NCBI RefSeq assembly: GCF_024586455.1
Contig: NW_026089735.1
Location: forward strand, 1 to 64,000
Length of the DNA stretch: 64,000 nucleotides
Direction of reading: 5' to 3'
Origin: Bactrocera neohumeralis
Lineage: Eukaryota; Arthropoda; Insecta; Diptera; Tephritidae
Shown piece after piece: positions 30,172-40,422 of the stretch. How positions within the stretch are numbered: the stretch's first letter is position 1; each line of letters opens with the position of its first letter. The notes below the pieces were generated by a model. It saw only the letters and a program-made list of their open reading frames with translations. It made no database searches and was not told the origin of the DNA. The translations under genes were made by a program, and so were the position numbers.

Positions 30172-31469
30172 AAGTGACAGTTCATTCCAAGCAATAGATC
30201 ACATGAAATATAATTAGACACCAATGGCTAAACATTACCATTGCACACTCCACTTTGGCCATATTGCTAGCTATTAGATTTAGACATTTGAAATTGATTT
30301 TGAGATGCCCCGTAAAAGTGGCCATACACGATACACATATGCGTTCGATCAGTATGTGTACGATTGCGTGTATGGGCTTGTGCGCATATCGATTCATGTT
30401 CGCGAAAATGTTTGATTTTATACGATCGATGTGCACACATGTGTGTCGTGTATGGCGTTGTGTGCAAAATCTCATTTCTCTCGTGTCACCGAACAGTGAA
30501 GCGCTGAACACATAAAGAGCGACAGACTGCAAACTACATCTGTCAAATATTAAAATACACACGTTCTTATGGGCAGTATTACTTTGACAGCTGCACGACT
30601 ACACGACTGCAGGCCGACAGTTGTCGTTCTCGCTAACTTCAATATCCTCCTATTTTTGCCAACGACAGTAGGACGACAGTAGAGTTCACAGTAGAATGGA
30701 AGATAGAAAGAGGAGGTAGAGTGGTGATGCCACTAATATGTAAAATGTAAAATTATTCACAGCTCTAACAAACTTGACGTTATTTTACAAATAAAAGCAT
30801 AAAAAAGCTATATTATATCATTTGTAATAACAATTGATAATTTAAAGCAAAAATATTTACCTATTTACTTATTTTTTGCATAAAAAATTTGATTTTGAAC
30901 AAAATATTAAAATTTCTTTGAAGTGAAAGGAATTAGTATGGAAATTGTGTACATACAAAATGGACAATTGCGTTGTTTTGTGTACATGCCGGCCATTGTA
31001 ATGTTGTTGCTTCTCACAATTGTACATGTAGTAAGGTGCACAACGACGTTTTCAGTTCACTGTCGAGCTGCTGCAGTCTGTCGCAGTCACTGTGTTTACA
31101 ATTTGAAGATCGCGGACGAACAATGGCAAGTGTTAAGGCGGGAGCCTGCCTTAGAGGCTTCAAAAACTTGGGGACTTGTTTGAGAAGGAAAAAATAATTG
31201 ATTCAACGAAATTTCTCGGCTTTATAGTTATATATTTGAACATCTTTCACAAATTTTTTTTGGGTTTTGACCAAAAAAATTTTACTTTATGTTGTTTAAA
31301 AATATGCTCAAACTTGACTTTTCAGTCACAGTTTGTTTTTTAAATAGAAGATAATTTTATGCCAGAGATAATAAACTTTGCCGCAATTCCATACGACGTT
31401 TAGTTTTGTCCTAACCTGCCCGGAAATTAAGAAAAATCGTAAAACTGAAAAACCGAGAAATCGCGCGTT
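30172..31469. other. Unassigned region with CATACACGA inverted words
   Basis: GGCCATACACGATACAC near 30319-30335 and TCGTGTATGGCG near 30446 are inverted, with many GTGT/CACA words between, as in a degraded small inverted-repeat element. An 86-codon open frame at 30923-31183 ends in ADEQWQVLRREPALEASKTW, which looks protein-like but matches nothing I can name. The rest is AT-rich. Confidence 0.35.
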
Positions 31470-33762
31470 GTTGTTGTTTTAACGGAAATTCAATCCCCGT
31501 TGGGATGGTAAGTGTCATTTGTGTTGTCGTCGATGTCATCTAACGGGAGGCCCAAGAAACATGCTGTTTCGACGGGGTCGGACCAAAGGGAGGAGGGTGT
31601 TAGATAAGTAGGGTTCGTGGGGCATGCAAAGAGGTGGTCCTCGGAGACTCGTTGCATGCAGGACATACATTCGGTATGTCAGGGTCTTTTCTGGATAAGT
31701 AGGAGTTTAACCTGCTACAGTATCCAGAACGAAGTTGCGCAAGGGTCTCACGCGTTTCTCGCGGCAGCTGGAGCTCTTCGTCTGCTATGGGTGGTGGTTT
31801 GACTCCAAGAACGCCATTTACGGGAAGGGAGTCGGTGAAGGTGTTGATGGATCCGCTGTGAATGGCGGTCAGTACCTGTCGAAAGTTAGTTGCGTCCGAA
31901 GTCCGGTCGGCGTACTGTACGACGTCGTCGACGTAGTCGAGGAATGACCTTTTGATGCCTAGGAGGCGGTTCCGCTCCAAGCAGATGACTGCAGGGGTGA
32001 TTTCTGCGAAAGCATCCCAGCAGGAACTGCTTGGAGAGGAGTTCATTATGCTCCTTAACTGGGAGCATAAGCGCCTCACTGTGGATGTGTTCTATGGGAA
32101 ACATCAAAAGACATCCCGTCGTGGTACGGAGTGTGTATTTTGACAGGTCTGAAGTTTCCTCATCTGCGTTCCACTGCATCCAGGCGACCATATAGGAGCT
32201 GCGTAATTAAGGACCGGCCGACCGTTTGCCTTGTATGTTGCCAACAACGTTTCTTTGTCTTTTTCCCATATGCTGCCGGCTAGCGACTTGAGGATTTTGT
32301 TGCGGCTCTGTACCTTGGCGATAATCGCGATCGTATAAGGAGAGAAGGAGCATAGACTGTCGAAAGTTACACCTAAAATCTTAGGATTATTGACAGTCGG
32401 AATTTTGACGCCGTCGACTGCAATATTAAGCTCAAGTCTATACTCCTTCGACTAGTTTGTAAATATGGTCGCTGTGGATTTGGTGGGGGAAAGTGTGAGA
32501 TTTCGTGCAGTGAGGAAACGAGAAAGGTCGCAGAGGTAACTGTTTACCTTCGAACACATGCCATCGATTCCATTACCCAACGCCAATATCGTGCAGTCAT
32601 CAGCGTACGAGGTTATGGAAACTCCCTCTGGTGGTTGTGGGAGTTTCGAGATGTAGAAACTAAACAGTAGCGGGGAGAGGACACCACCCTGCGGAACTCC
32701 CTGTTTAATTCTTCTTAGTTTAGATGTTTCAATAGTACGGATGACTGCCGACCGCACAAATAGTTCATGGTCGACCTCTTTAACCCTGAAGGGAGCGTAG
32801 TTTTTTCAATGTCCTGCAGTAGCGTTGTGTGGTTGACCGTGTCAAAAGCTTTTGACAGGTCCAACGCTACGGGGATCGTTCTCTCACAAAATGGTTTCTG
32901 GTTGAGGCCATGAACTATCTGGGCGTTTATGACGCTAAGTGCTGTGGTGGTGCTGTGCACTTTTCGGAATTCATGCTGGTGGCTGGCTAGGCTCAGGTGG
33001 TGAGTGAAGGTCGGGAGTAACAAGGCTTCAAGTGTCTTCACTACTGGGAAGAGGAGAGTTATCGGACGATAAGATTCCCCTTTGTTGGCGGGTTTCCCAG
33101 GTTTCAGTAGTGGAACCACTCTTCCGACTTTCCACACAACGGGTATATGCAGAGTGGTCAGCGACAGGTTGATGACCTTGGTGAGATATCTTACTCCCGT
33201 CGGGCCTAGATGCTTTAGCAATAGCATGTTGATTCCATCAGGGCCAATGGATTTGGAGGATTTAGCTTTTTTGATGACACTCTGAACCTCCTCATCGGTG
33301 AAAGTAAGTGGCGCGCCGTCGTTTGGCATTTTACGCAGCCGTCGGTTAACACATCATTTAGCTTTGTCAACATAAGGGTGCTGTGTGAACTGCCGGCTAA
33401 AATATCTGGCGCACTTCTTCGGGTCCGAAGAGGCATGACCATTGAATTGAACTTCAACTCGGTCGTCATGTCTCTTCGGGTTTGACAAAGCTTTGACAGT
33501 AGCCCAAAGCTTACTCACACCGGTGGAGAGGTTACAGGACTTTAGGTGCTCTATCCAATACGTCCGCTTATGTTGGTTTACCATACGCCGAATCTCCAAA
33601 TTGAGATCCCTTATTCGGGGATCCCCGGGATGGGCATGGCGTAAGGTGTCGCGCTCATTAGCTAAAACGCGCTCATTAGCTAATCGCGCGTCAAAGATTT
33701 CGCTTTCTGCCCAAGCGTTCATATATCTGGTAGACGCTCGGTCACTTTTTCCCTTCTAGCTT
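31470..33762 (-). mobile_element. Jockey-like LINE, 5' truncated
   Basis: Minus orientation. The 3' end is a CAACAACAACAAC-type tail (31466-31480). The coding part keeps the linker between endonuclease and RT, nearly all of RT and the 3' region; the endonuclease is missing, as expected from 5' truncation at about 33762. Same family as 14180-15265. Confidence 0.85.
31500..33722 (-). pseudogene. Jockey-like reverse transcriptase
   Basis: 33722-33354: pre-RT linker (RIRDLNLEIRRMVNQHKRTY). 33329-32715: RT fingers and palm (LTFTDEEVQSVIKKAKSSKS, GPDGINMLLLKHLG, YRPITLLFPVVKTLE, HEFRKVHSTTTAL, LDLSKAFDTVNHTTLL). 32757-32452 reads KQGVPQGGVLSPLLFSFYIS with SYADDCTILA, giving the YADD box. 32079-31600: 3' domain with ATNFRQVLTAIHSG and CPACNESPRTTSLHAP, a CCHC-like element. 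At least three frame breaks, near 32740, 32110-32450 and 33330. Confidence 0.85.
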
Positions 33763-34114
33763 AGATTTAATTTCGAATTCCCATCTATAACTTTGGGGAC
33801 ATATTCTTAGATAATTTTTAAAGATATTTAAGCAAAAAAAACGATTATTTAAAGACAGATTAATAAAGATTTCGTATCAGAATTTATTGATCTTATAAAA
33901 AATGAATTGGCAATTTGGCAAACGAAAAGAGATAAATATTAAAATAAAATCGGGAAAAGAACAAAGTTGGAATAACTTTTTAACGAAAAACAAAGAAAGA
34001 GATAAAAATGCTACATTAGAAATAAATTCCAAAAAATTTTCTGCTTGCCTGTCGTACATGTTCACTGTGTGAGGAACGAACGCAAAATGGATTTGTCGAA
34101 CGCACATACCACAA
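33763..34114 (+). pseudogene. MADF-domain fragment
   Basis: At 33883-34000 the plus strand reads FIDLIKNELAIWQTKRDKY, a stop, then NKIGKEQSWNNFLTK. This is the shape of a MADF domain (Leu/Ile-Trp near the start, regularly spaced aromatic residues, Trp before the last helix). MADF proteins bind DNA and are encoded both by host genes and by Harbinger-type transposons. Only about 45 residues remain. The rest of this interval is AT-rich. Confidence 0.45.
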
Positions 34115-34488
34115 TGTATACATTTTATAACGAAAACTTAAATTTTGTTTGAATATTGGATATAAAGTGGTTAAATTTTTTGGTTATCATGCACTCATAT
34201 TGAAACAAAATTTGAGTTTTGGATATAAAGTAGAAAATTTTTTTGGTTTTTATATCTGTCAGCGATTTCCATTTATTTCTTATGATACATTGGTTTGTAT
34301 TTTAGATGACGATATATATATTAATATATTTAAAATATGAGTTTTGGATATAAAATGGTTATATTTTACGGATATCATGCACTCATATTGAAACAAAATT
34401 TGAGTTTTGGATATAAAGTAGTTATATTTTTTGGTTATTATGCACTCAAACTCATATTTTAAATATAATATACATATATATCATCACC
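34115..34488 (+). repeat. Y repeats of the foldback family
   Basis: ATTTTATAACGAAAACTTAA, TATAAAGTGGTTA, an inverted CTGTCAGCGATTTCCATTTA piece and ATCATCACCTAAT, continued after the MITE at 35062-35225. Confidence 0.7.
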
Positions 34489-34491
34489 TAA

Positions 34492-35058
34492 TACCTGAGA
34501 CAGACATGTAGTAACAATACCATAGTAAAGGTATCATGGTATTCTGTTTACTACGTTGATACACACATGGCAATGTAGTAAACTCAAATACTACCTTTGT
34601 TTCATAGGCATTAAATATTTAAAAAAAATTGTAAGCAATAAATATGTAAATGTGTGTTATTGAGAAAATAAGTGCAATTATTTAAAATACTATAAAGTTA
34701 ATGTATTTTCATCACAGAAAAACGATTTGGTAAAAGACTTCCTAAAAATCTGACATAAAATAAAACATTTCTTGCTTTTCCGGAAGAAAAATTGTGAAAA
34801 ATATTTTGTTTTCCATTTCAATAATTAATTTTTGAAGTCATTTTGACAGAATATTTCGAAGAGCTTTTGTGTAAAAGCTTTTAGCAAAGTTTGTTACCTG
34901 TTTTTTAGCTGTGTTTATACAAATACCACAATGAAACATCATAGTATTGTTACCAGCAAAATACTACATTGCTCATATGGTATTTTGCTGGTATTTGGTG
35001 ACACACATGTGGTATTTGTACTATATATGGTATTGTTACTACATGTCTGTCTCAGGTA
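34492..35058. mobile_element. Harbinger-like MITE with TAA target duplication
   Basis: Ends TACCTGAGACAGACATGTAG at 34492 and its reverse complement at 35058. The inverted repeats are perfect for about 33 bases, and TAA flanks both sides (34489-34491, 35059-35061). Removing 34492-35061 restores the Y-repeat sequence CACCTAATATACAAACC seen at 25020-25040, so the empty site is visible within the window. 567 bases, AT-rich, non-coding. The three-base TAA duplication is typical of PIF/Harbinger. Confidence 0.85.
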
Positions 35059-35061
35059 TAA

Positions 35062-35225
35062 TATACAAACCAATGTATCATAAAAAATAAATGGAAATCG
35101 CTGACAGAAATAATCATCAAAATTTATCAAATTTATAACGAAAACTTAAATTTTGTTTGAATATGAGTGCATAATAACCAAAGAATATAACCACTTTCAC
35201 CACTTTATAACAAAAAGTCAATATA
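35062..35225 (+). repeat. Y repeat, resumed after the MITE
   Basis: AATATACAAACCAATGTATC through GTTTGAATATGAGTGCATAA to CACTTTATAACAAAAAGTCA, almost identical to 25030-25200. Confidence 0.75.
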
Positions 35226-35240
35226 TTTTTTTATTTTTAG

Positions 35241-35928
35241 CGCTGAAAGGAGTTCTTCGCGAAATTACTTCAGTCACCCCGGGTATTCGCTCGGCCAGGG
35301 TTATTTTTTTAGAGCGCGGCCGAAGGCCGCCAACGCAGAAAGGAGTACTACGCGATAGTACTTTAGTCACACCGGGTATTCGATCGGCCAGAGTTATTTT
35401 TTTAGAGCGCGGCCGAAGGGCGCCAACGCAGAAAGGAGTACTACGCGAAAGTACTTCAGTCACCCCGGGTATTCGCTCCGCCAGGGTTATTTTTTTAGAG
35501 CGCGGCCGAAGGCCGCCAACGCAGAAAGGACTACTACGCGATAGTACTTCAGTCACCCCGGGTATTCGCTCGGCCAGAGTTATTTTTTTAGAGCGCGGCC
35601 GATGGCCGCCAACACAGAAAGGAGTACTACGCGATAGTACTTCTGTCACCCCGGGTATTCGCTCGGCCAGGGTTCTTTTTTTAGAGCGCGGCCGGAGGCC
35701 GCCAACGCATAAAGGAGTACTTCGCGAAAGTACTTCAGTCACCCCGGGTATTCGCTCGGCCAGGGTTATTTTTTTAGAGCGCGGCCGAAGGCCGCCAACG
35801 CAGAAAGGAGTACTACGCGGTAGTACTTCATTCACCCCGGGTATTCGCTCGACCATGGTTATTTTTTTAAAGCGCGGCCGAAGGCCGCCAACGCAGAAAG
35901 GAGTACTTCGCGAAAGTACTTCAGTCAC
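35241..35928 (+). repeat. 93-bp GC-rich minisatellite, about 7.4 tandem units
   Basis: CAACGCAGAA recurs at 35331, 35424 and 35517 (spacing exactly 93) and on to 35890. Each unit holds three short palindromes: GCGGCCGAAGGCCGC, AGTACT..CGCGAAAGTACT and CCCGGG. Because 93 is a multiple of three and the unit lacks stops, both strands stay open for over 230 codons; these are consequences of the repeat, not genes. GC content is far above the AT-rich surroundings. Confidence 0.92.
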
Positions 35929-36401
35929 ATAAATTACGTATTACATATACATATCTAGAAAGTATTTTTTTATGGTTAATATAGAAAAAAGAATCACGCG
36001 ATAAAACAAACAAAGAAAAATTGTTAAAAATCCTACATATTTACTGTTTAAGATGTGGCAAGGCTCGTTTTCCTCATAATTGTAAACAATCTAACCTTTT
36101 CAACGATGGGTGCGTTAAGTGATTTTTAAATTAAAAAATTTAGGTAAAATATAGCAAAATAAAAGTGAAATGTAAGCTTATTTCAAAGCGTAGAGTGTGT
36201 ATTTAAATATACAAAGTAAGAAATGTGAAAAATTTTGTGAAACATAGGGAAACTTTTAATCGTGAATATTTTAAAAAATATTAGTAATTTTTACATTATT
36301 TTTGGATATTCCTCCTCTGGAGAAGCTACCCTATCCGTACATACCCCATTTATACGGAAATTCGGTTTTTTTACCCCTCCGCCAAAGTAATCGGAATCGT
36401 G
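35929..36401 (-). repeat. Foldback-family X arm, right
   Basis: Reverse-orientation arm ending AATCGGAATCGTG at 36401, nearly identical to 25256-25764 over its length. The matching left arm of this member is not in the window. Confidence 0.8.
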
Positions 36402-36733
36402 CCCGACTCAGCTACTTTTCTGCAGATATTCAGCTGTTATATATTTGCAACATTTTTGCATCAAATCTGTTGCATTGCTATACTGCTGCAGTGATGTCAT
36501 ATTTTTCTACAAACAAGGAAATATACATTCACTTCGATAATTGAATTTTAATTTTTTATACTACAGAACTACTGTGTTCTTTTTATTTTATATATCAATT
36601 GAAATCATTCATAGTCAATTTTATAAGTTGTGGTACACCTTTCAGGTACATAAGTATACGTGTTCATTCTAGTTTTATTTTGATATTTTTAAGCCGTATA
36701 TACTTTTTTGGAAACTATCTTAAATAAGTAAAT
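36402..36733. other. Unassigned AT-rich DNA
   Basis: An 80-codon frame at 36302-36544 is mostly the X arm and carries no recognisable domain. Nothing else seen. Confidence 0.35.
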
Positions 36734-37195
36734 AGGCGTATTCGCTTGCTCTTGCAAGATTGCAGATTGCAAAAATACTATACGGAAATATTCAAGGGCA
36801 CGAAAGCACCCATTGCAGAATCTAGTGATATATGAACGGCTGATTCGGTCAATTTATTGTGAATGACTATTATGCATGGCTATTATGAATTGGCGCACCT
36901 TCTGCATACATTTTTAACAAAAAAAACTGTAACAAAACTTAAAAAAAAAAAACTTACCTTCCTCAACAATTTAACGACGTAATATGTCTTTATGTAAAAT
37001 GCCAGCGAAAACAGGGTTGCAATTATATATTTGCGTGACATTGCACGCAAATATAGATGGGTTTAGGTCTGACATATTTTAAAGCCATTGCAAATAATTT
37101 TCTGGGTGTGTTTGTTGTTGTGCTGGTGCACCAAGAGGAAATATGTGCAATTCTTGCACCGTGCAAGGGTTTTACAAGAGCAAGAGAATACCCTT
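36734..37195. mobile_element. Candidate small TIR element
   Basis: AGGCGTATTCGCTTGCTCTTG at 36734 and the reversed right end AGGGTATTCTCTTGCTCTTG at 37195 are imperfect inverted repeats of about 20 bases. 462 bases, no coding frame, no target duplication I can see. Confidence 0.45.
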
Positions 37196-37513
37196 AATAT
37201 ATTTCTATATGTGTATGTACGTATGCATTGTAGTATATTGTTTATGCTGCTTAATATAGGGTTGCTATCTGATCTGTAAATTTATGACGTGTCCCATGCA
37301 TTTTTATTGTTATTGGATGCGCATTGCATGTAAATGCATTTGGCTGTTTATGTACATACTGTGGACCAATAAAGTTTACATACACCTAGTTCTAATAAAT
37401 TACGAAACGTTTATTTGTTTCAAAATGAATAAATTTTGTGGTTTTTTCTATCCATTTCAAGATATGTATATTTAACATTAAATATAGCTTATCTAAATGT
37501 ATTTTTCTTCTTA
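37196..37513. other. Unassigned, one Tc1-like terminus word
   Basis: AAAGTTTACATACACC at 37371-37386 resembles the inner text of the Tc1-like element that follows (AAAGTTTACGTACACC at 37568) and may be an older stranded terminus. Confidence 0.35.
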
Positions 37514-37970
37514 CTCAAATAAAAAAAAATAATGCTAAATCTTAAAATGCGCCTAATTCATATCAAAAAAGTTTACGTACACCAATGATTATTTATATAA
37601 ATCAAAAGTAATTACAATAGTTTTAGCGATTTTTGGCCTACATTTTGTTACAATAAATCCATAGGTCCCGCAATCACCAAACATTAACTCTATTCACAAT
37701 ATCTGGAACTTTTTGGAAAACCGTATTCGAAAACATCGAATTTCTTCAAAATAAAGCCAAACAACTGGATCATCGACTTAATACTAGAAATCGAGTTGGG
37801 AGCAACCGTCGACGTCTAGGGACAATAATTGCAATAAAATGTAGGTCGAAAACTGCTAAAACTATTGTAATTACTTTTGATTTATACAAATAATCATTGG
37901 TGTACGTAAAATTTTTGGATATGAATTAGGCGCATTTTAAGCTTTAGCCTTAATTTTTTTTATTTGTCAG
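37514..37970 (+). mobile_element. Tc1-like element remnant with about 140-bp inverted ends
   Basis: CTCAAATAAAAAAAAATAATG..CTTAAAATGCGCC on the left mirrors the right side ending ..TTTGTCAG, and the inversion continues through GTACACCAATGATTATTT and AGTAATTACAATAGTTTTAG for about 140 bases. The centre (37665-37820) reads PNINSIHNIWNFLENRIRKH in one frame, like the end of a Tc1-type DDE transposase. Everything else of the transposase is gone. Confidence 0.65.
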
Positions 37971-38982
37971 TTGTGCTGATACTAAACAAGTAGGCATGTT
38001 CAATGATATTTGAACAATATGTACATATATGTGTTAGTATATAAATATATATATTATATGATATTAATATTTATGTACCTATGTATATTAAATTTAGTAT
38101 CAATTTATAAACTACATATAAATATAATACATAGTGTGGATAAAAAAAACGAACATTTTTCAACAATAGCTTTAAATTGGAAAGCTCATAATTTTATAGA
38201 AAATGTACAGCTCTGCAAAAATGTTATTAATATAATACAATAGTAATTTCTAAAAAATCGTTTGTATGTACATACGTATACGAGAACAATTCCAATTCAA
38301 ATCAATATATTATCACTTATGGGGTTGACGAACAAGTAATGTACATAAATACAAATCTATTTACATATATATGACAGAAACAACAACACAACAGAAACAT
38401 GTTCTTTCAGCAAGCTCGCTTTATTCATAAAAACACACAGAACATAAATTGAAAACTTTCTGAGGCATATTTCGCATATTCTCTACATATTTGATATCAA
38501 AATACATGGATATACATATATGTGCAAATTGACCTTTTCACGTTGAATTCCTTATAATCTGCCGAAATGTATAATAAAATAAGGTTTCTACGATTACCTA
38601 AATATTTAATTAATATAGTTGTGAGAATTAATATATATGAATAAGTTAATACAAAAAACATTTATTTCAACATAACGATATTCTTCAGAAAAACAGTCTT
38701 CAAATTTCTTCTGTACCGTGAGAGTTCACGTTTGACTCTAATCTTCCTTATTAAAATTTCTTTTCTCGATACGTTTCTTAATTCTAATCTCTTAAGGGGT
38801 CCCGGTGGTCTAGAACGCTCAAATTAAGGGTGTATTCTGGATATGTTTTTAAGGTTTAAAAAAAGAGCAATCGATTTAAAATTTTTACAGTTTATTTGGC
38901 CACTTATGAAGAGTATAAAAATATTATTTTGTTAAATAAAAAAAATTTTAATAATATTAAAAATGACATGAAAAAGCTATCT
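37971..38982. other. AT-rich region with one MITE terminus
   Basis: TATA-rich microsatellite-like sequence. TTAAGGGTGTATTCTGGATATG at 38825-38846 resembles the TTAA MITE end at 15763. No genes seen. Confidence 0.4.
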
Positions 38983-40029
38983 TAAACAAGTAAGGAAGGG
39001 CTAAGTTCGGGTGTCACCGAACATTTTATACTCTCGCATGATAAAGTGATATTCGAGATTTCATTATCCGTCATTTACATATTTTTCAAATACCGTATTT
39101 GTGTAAAGTCTTATTCCGCTATCATCATTGGTTCCTAATGTATATATTATACAGAGAAGGCATCAGATGGAATTCAAAATAGCGTTATATTGGAAGAAGG
39201 CGTGGTTGTGAACCGAACTCACCCATATTTCGTACATGTCATCAGGGTGTTAAGAAAATATTATATACCGAATTTCATTGAAATCGGTTTAGTAGTTCCT
39301 GAGATATGGTTTTTGGTCCATAAGTGGGCGACGCCACTCCCATTTTCAATTTAAAAAAAGTCTGGGTGCAGCTTGCTTCTGCCATTTCTTCCGTAAAATT
39401 AAGTGTTTCTGACGTTTTTTGTTTGTCGGTTAACGCAATTTTAGTGATTTTCAACATAACCTTTGTATGGGAGGTGGGCGTGGTTAATATCCGATTTCTT
39501 CCATTTTTGAACTGTGTATGGAAATGCCTGAAGGAAACGACTTTATAGAGTTTGGTTGACATAGCTATAGTAGTTTCCGAGATATGTACAAAAAATTTAG
39601 TAGGGGGCAGGGCCACGCCCACTTTTCCAAAAAAATTACGTCCAAATATGCCCCTCCCTAATGCGATCCTTTGTGCCAAATTTCACTTTAATATCTTTAT
39701 TTATGACTTAGTTATGACACTTTATAAGTTTTCGGTTTTCGCCATTTTGTGGGCGTGGCTGTTGGCCGATTTTGCCCATCTTCGAACATAATCTTCTTAT
39801 GGAGCCAAGAAATGCCTGTACCAAGTGATATCATCATGATATTTCAATTTTAACTCAAGTTACAGCTTGCACTGACGGACGGACGGACAGACAGACATCC
39901 GGATTTCAACTCTACTCGTCACCCTGATCATTTCGGTATATATAACCCAATATCTGACTCTTTTAGTTTTAGAACTTACAAATAACCGTTATGTCTCCTT
40001 TTAGCAACTTTGTTGCGAGAGTATAAAAA
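38983..40029. repeat. Dispersed repeat, AAACAAGTAAGGAAGGGCTAAG type
   Basis: Begins TAAACAAGTAAGGAAGGGCT and ends GCGAGAGTATAAAAATG. TTTTATACTCTCGC at 39024-39037 is an exact inverted partner of 40015-40028. Inside are repeated GTGGGCGTGGC/GCCACGCCCAC words and a GGACGGACGGACAGACAGAC run at about 39878. I recall this sequence as a common dispersed repeat of higher flies, which supports a dipteran source. A 134-codon minus frame at 39275-39679 is likely chance. Confidence 0.6.
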
Positions 40030-40257
40030 TGACTCCCGGTGCCGTTGTTGATTTTGACTCTTCAGAACATCTGAAACATAAAAACCAAATAAATTACTAA
40101 TCAGTAGGAGTGCAGCTATCGCTGGAACTACAACCAAAAAAAAAAATTTAAAATTAAAAAAATTTCGCGCTTTTGAAGTTCAGATTCTGAAAACAGCTAT
40201 TTTTGGACCAGTTTTAATTAGTATTATCTATATACTAATTTATGAGATTTATTCAAT
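40030..40257. other. Spacer, nothing recognised
   Basis: Between the dispersed repeat and the candidate LTR. Poly-A runs only. Confidence 0.4.
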
Positions 40258-40404
40258 AGGCAATTTTCACATTTTTATGAGCAAGTTTCATATTACAATT
40301 TTGTTGCTTACCATTGAACTTGCCATTTAGTGGACTGTATTTGTTTCACTTATTGTTTACATGTGTATATTTATGTATTAGTGCCAAAGTTGTGTTTCAA
40401 CTTA
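40258..40404 (-). repeat. Candidate BEL LTR copy, left
   Basis: AGGCAATTTTCACATTTTTATGA-type start, then CAAGTTTCATATTACAATTT, TTGTTTACATGTGTATATTT and TTGTGTTTCAACTTA. Shared with 54158-54302. By position it would be the 3' LTR of the minus-strand BEL element whose env end resumes at 48830 beyond the LOA insertion. It is short for an LTR (about 140 bases), so another repeat type is possible. Confidence 0.5.
40395..40404. repeat. 10-bp target-site duplication, left copy
   Basis: TTTCAACTTA, identical to 48820-48829, at the two outer ends of the LOA-type sequence. Confidence 0.7.
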
Positions 40405-40422
40405 GGTAGGTAGGTAGGTAGG

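Noticed and set aside
30182..30562. 126-codon minus-strand frame and overlapping plus-strand frame
   Set aside because: Low-complexity GTGT/CACA sequence open by composition on both strands; Cys/His-rich text without a domain pattern.
35241..35928. CRISPR-like array
   Set aside because: The whole 93-base unit repeats with no unique spacers, in eukaryotic transposon-rich DNA.
35153..35932. 259-codon plus-strand frame and 236-codon minus-strand frame
   Set aside because: Both arise from the 93-bp repeat (31 codons per unit, no stop on either strand). No start context, no family, and homologous units elsewhere are single and out of frame.
39275..39679. 134-codon minus-strand frame
   Set aside because: Lies wholly inside the dispersed repeat, whose conserved words are unrelated to codons; no domain.
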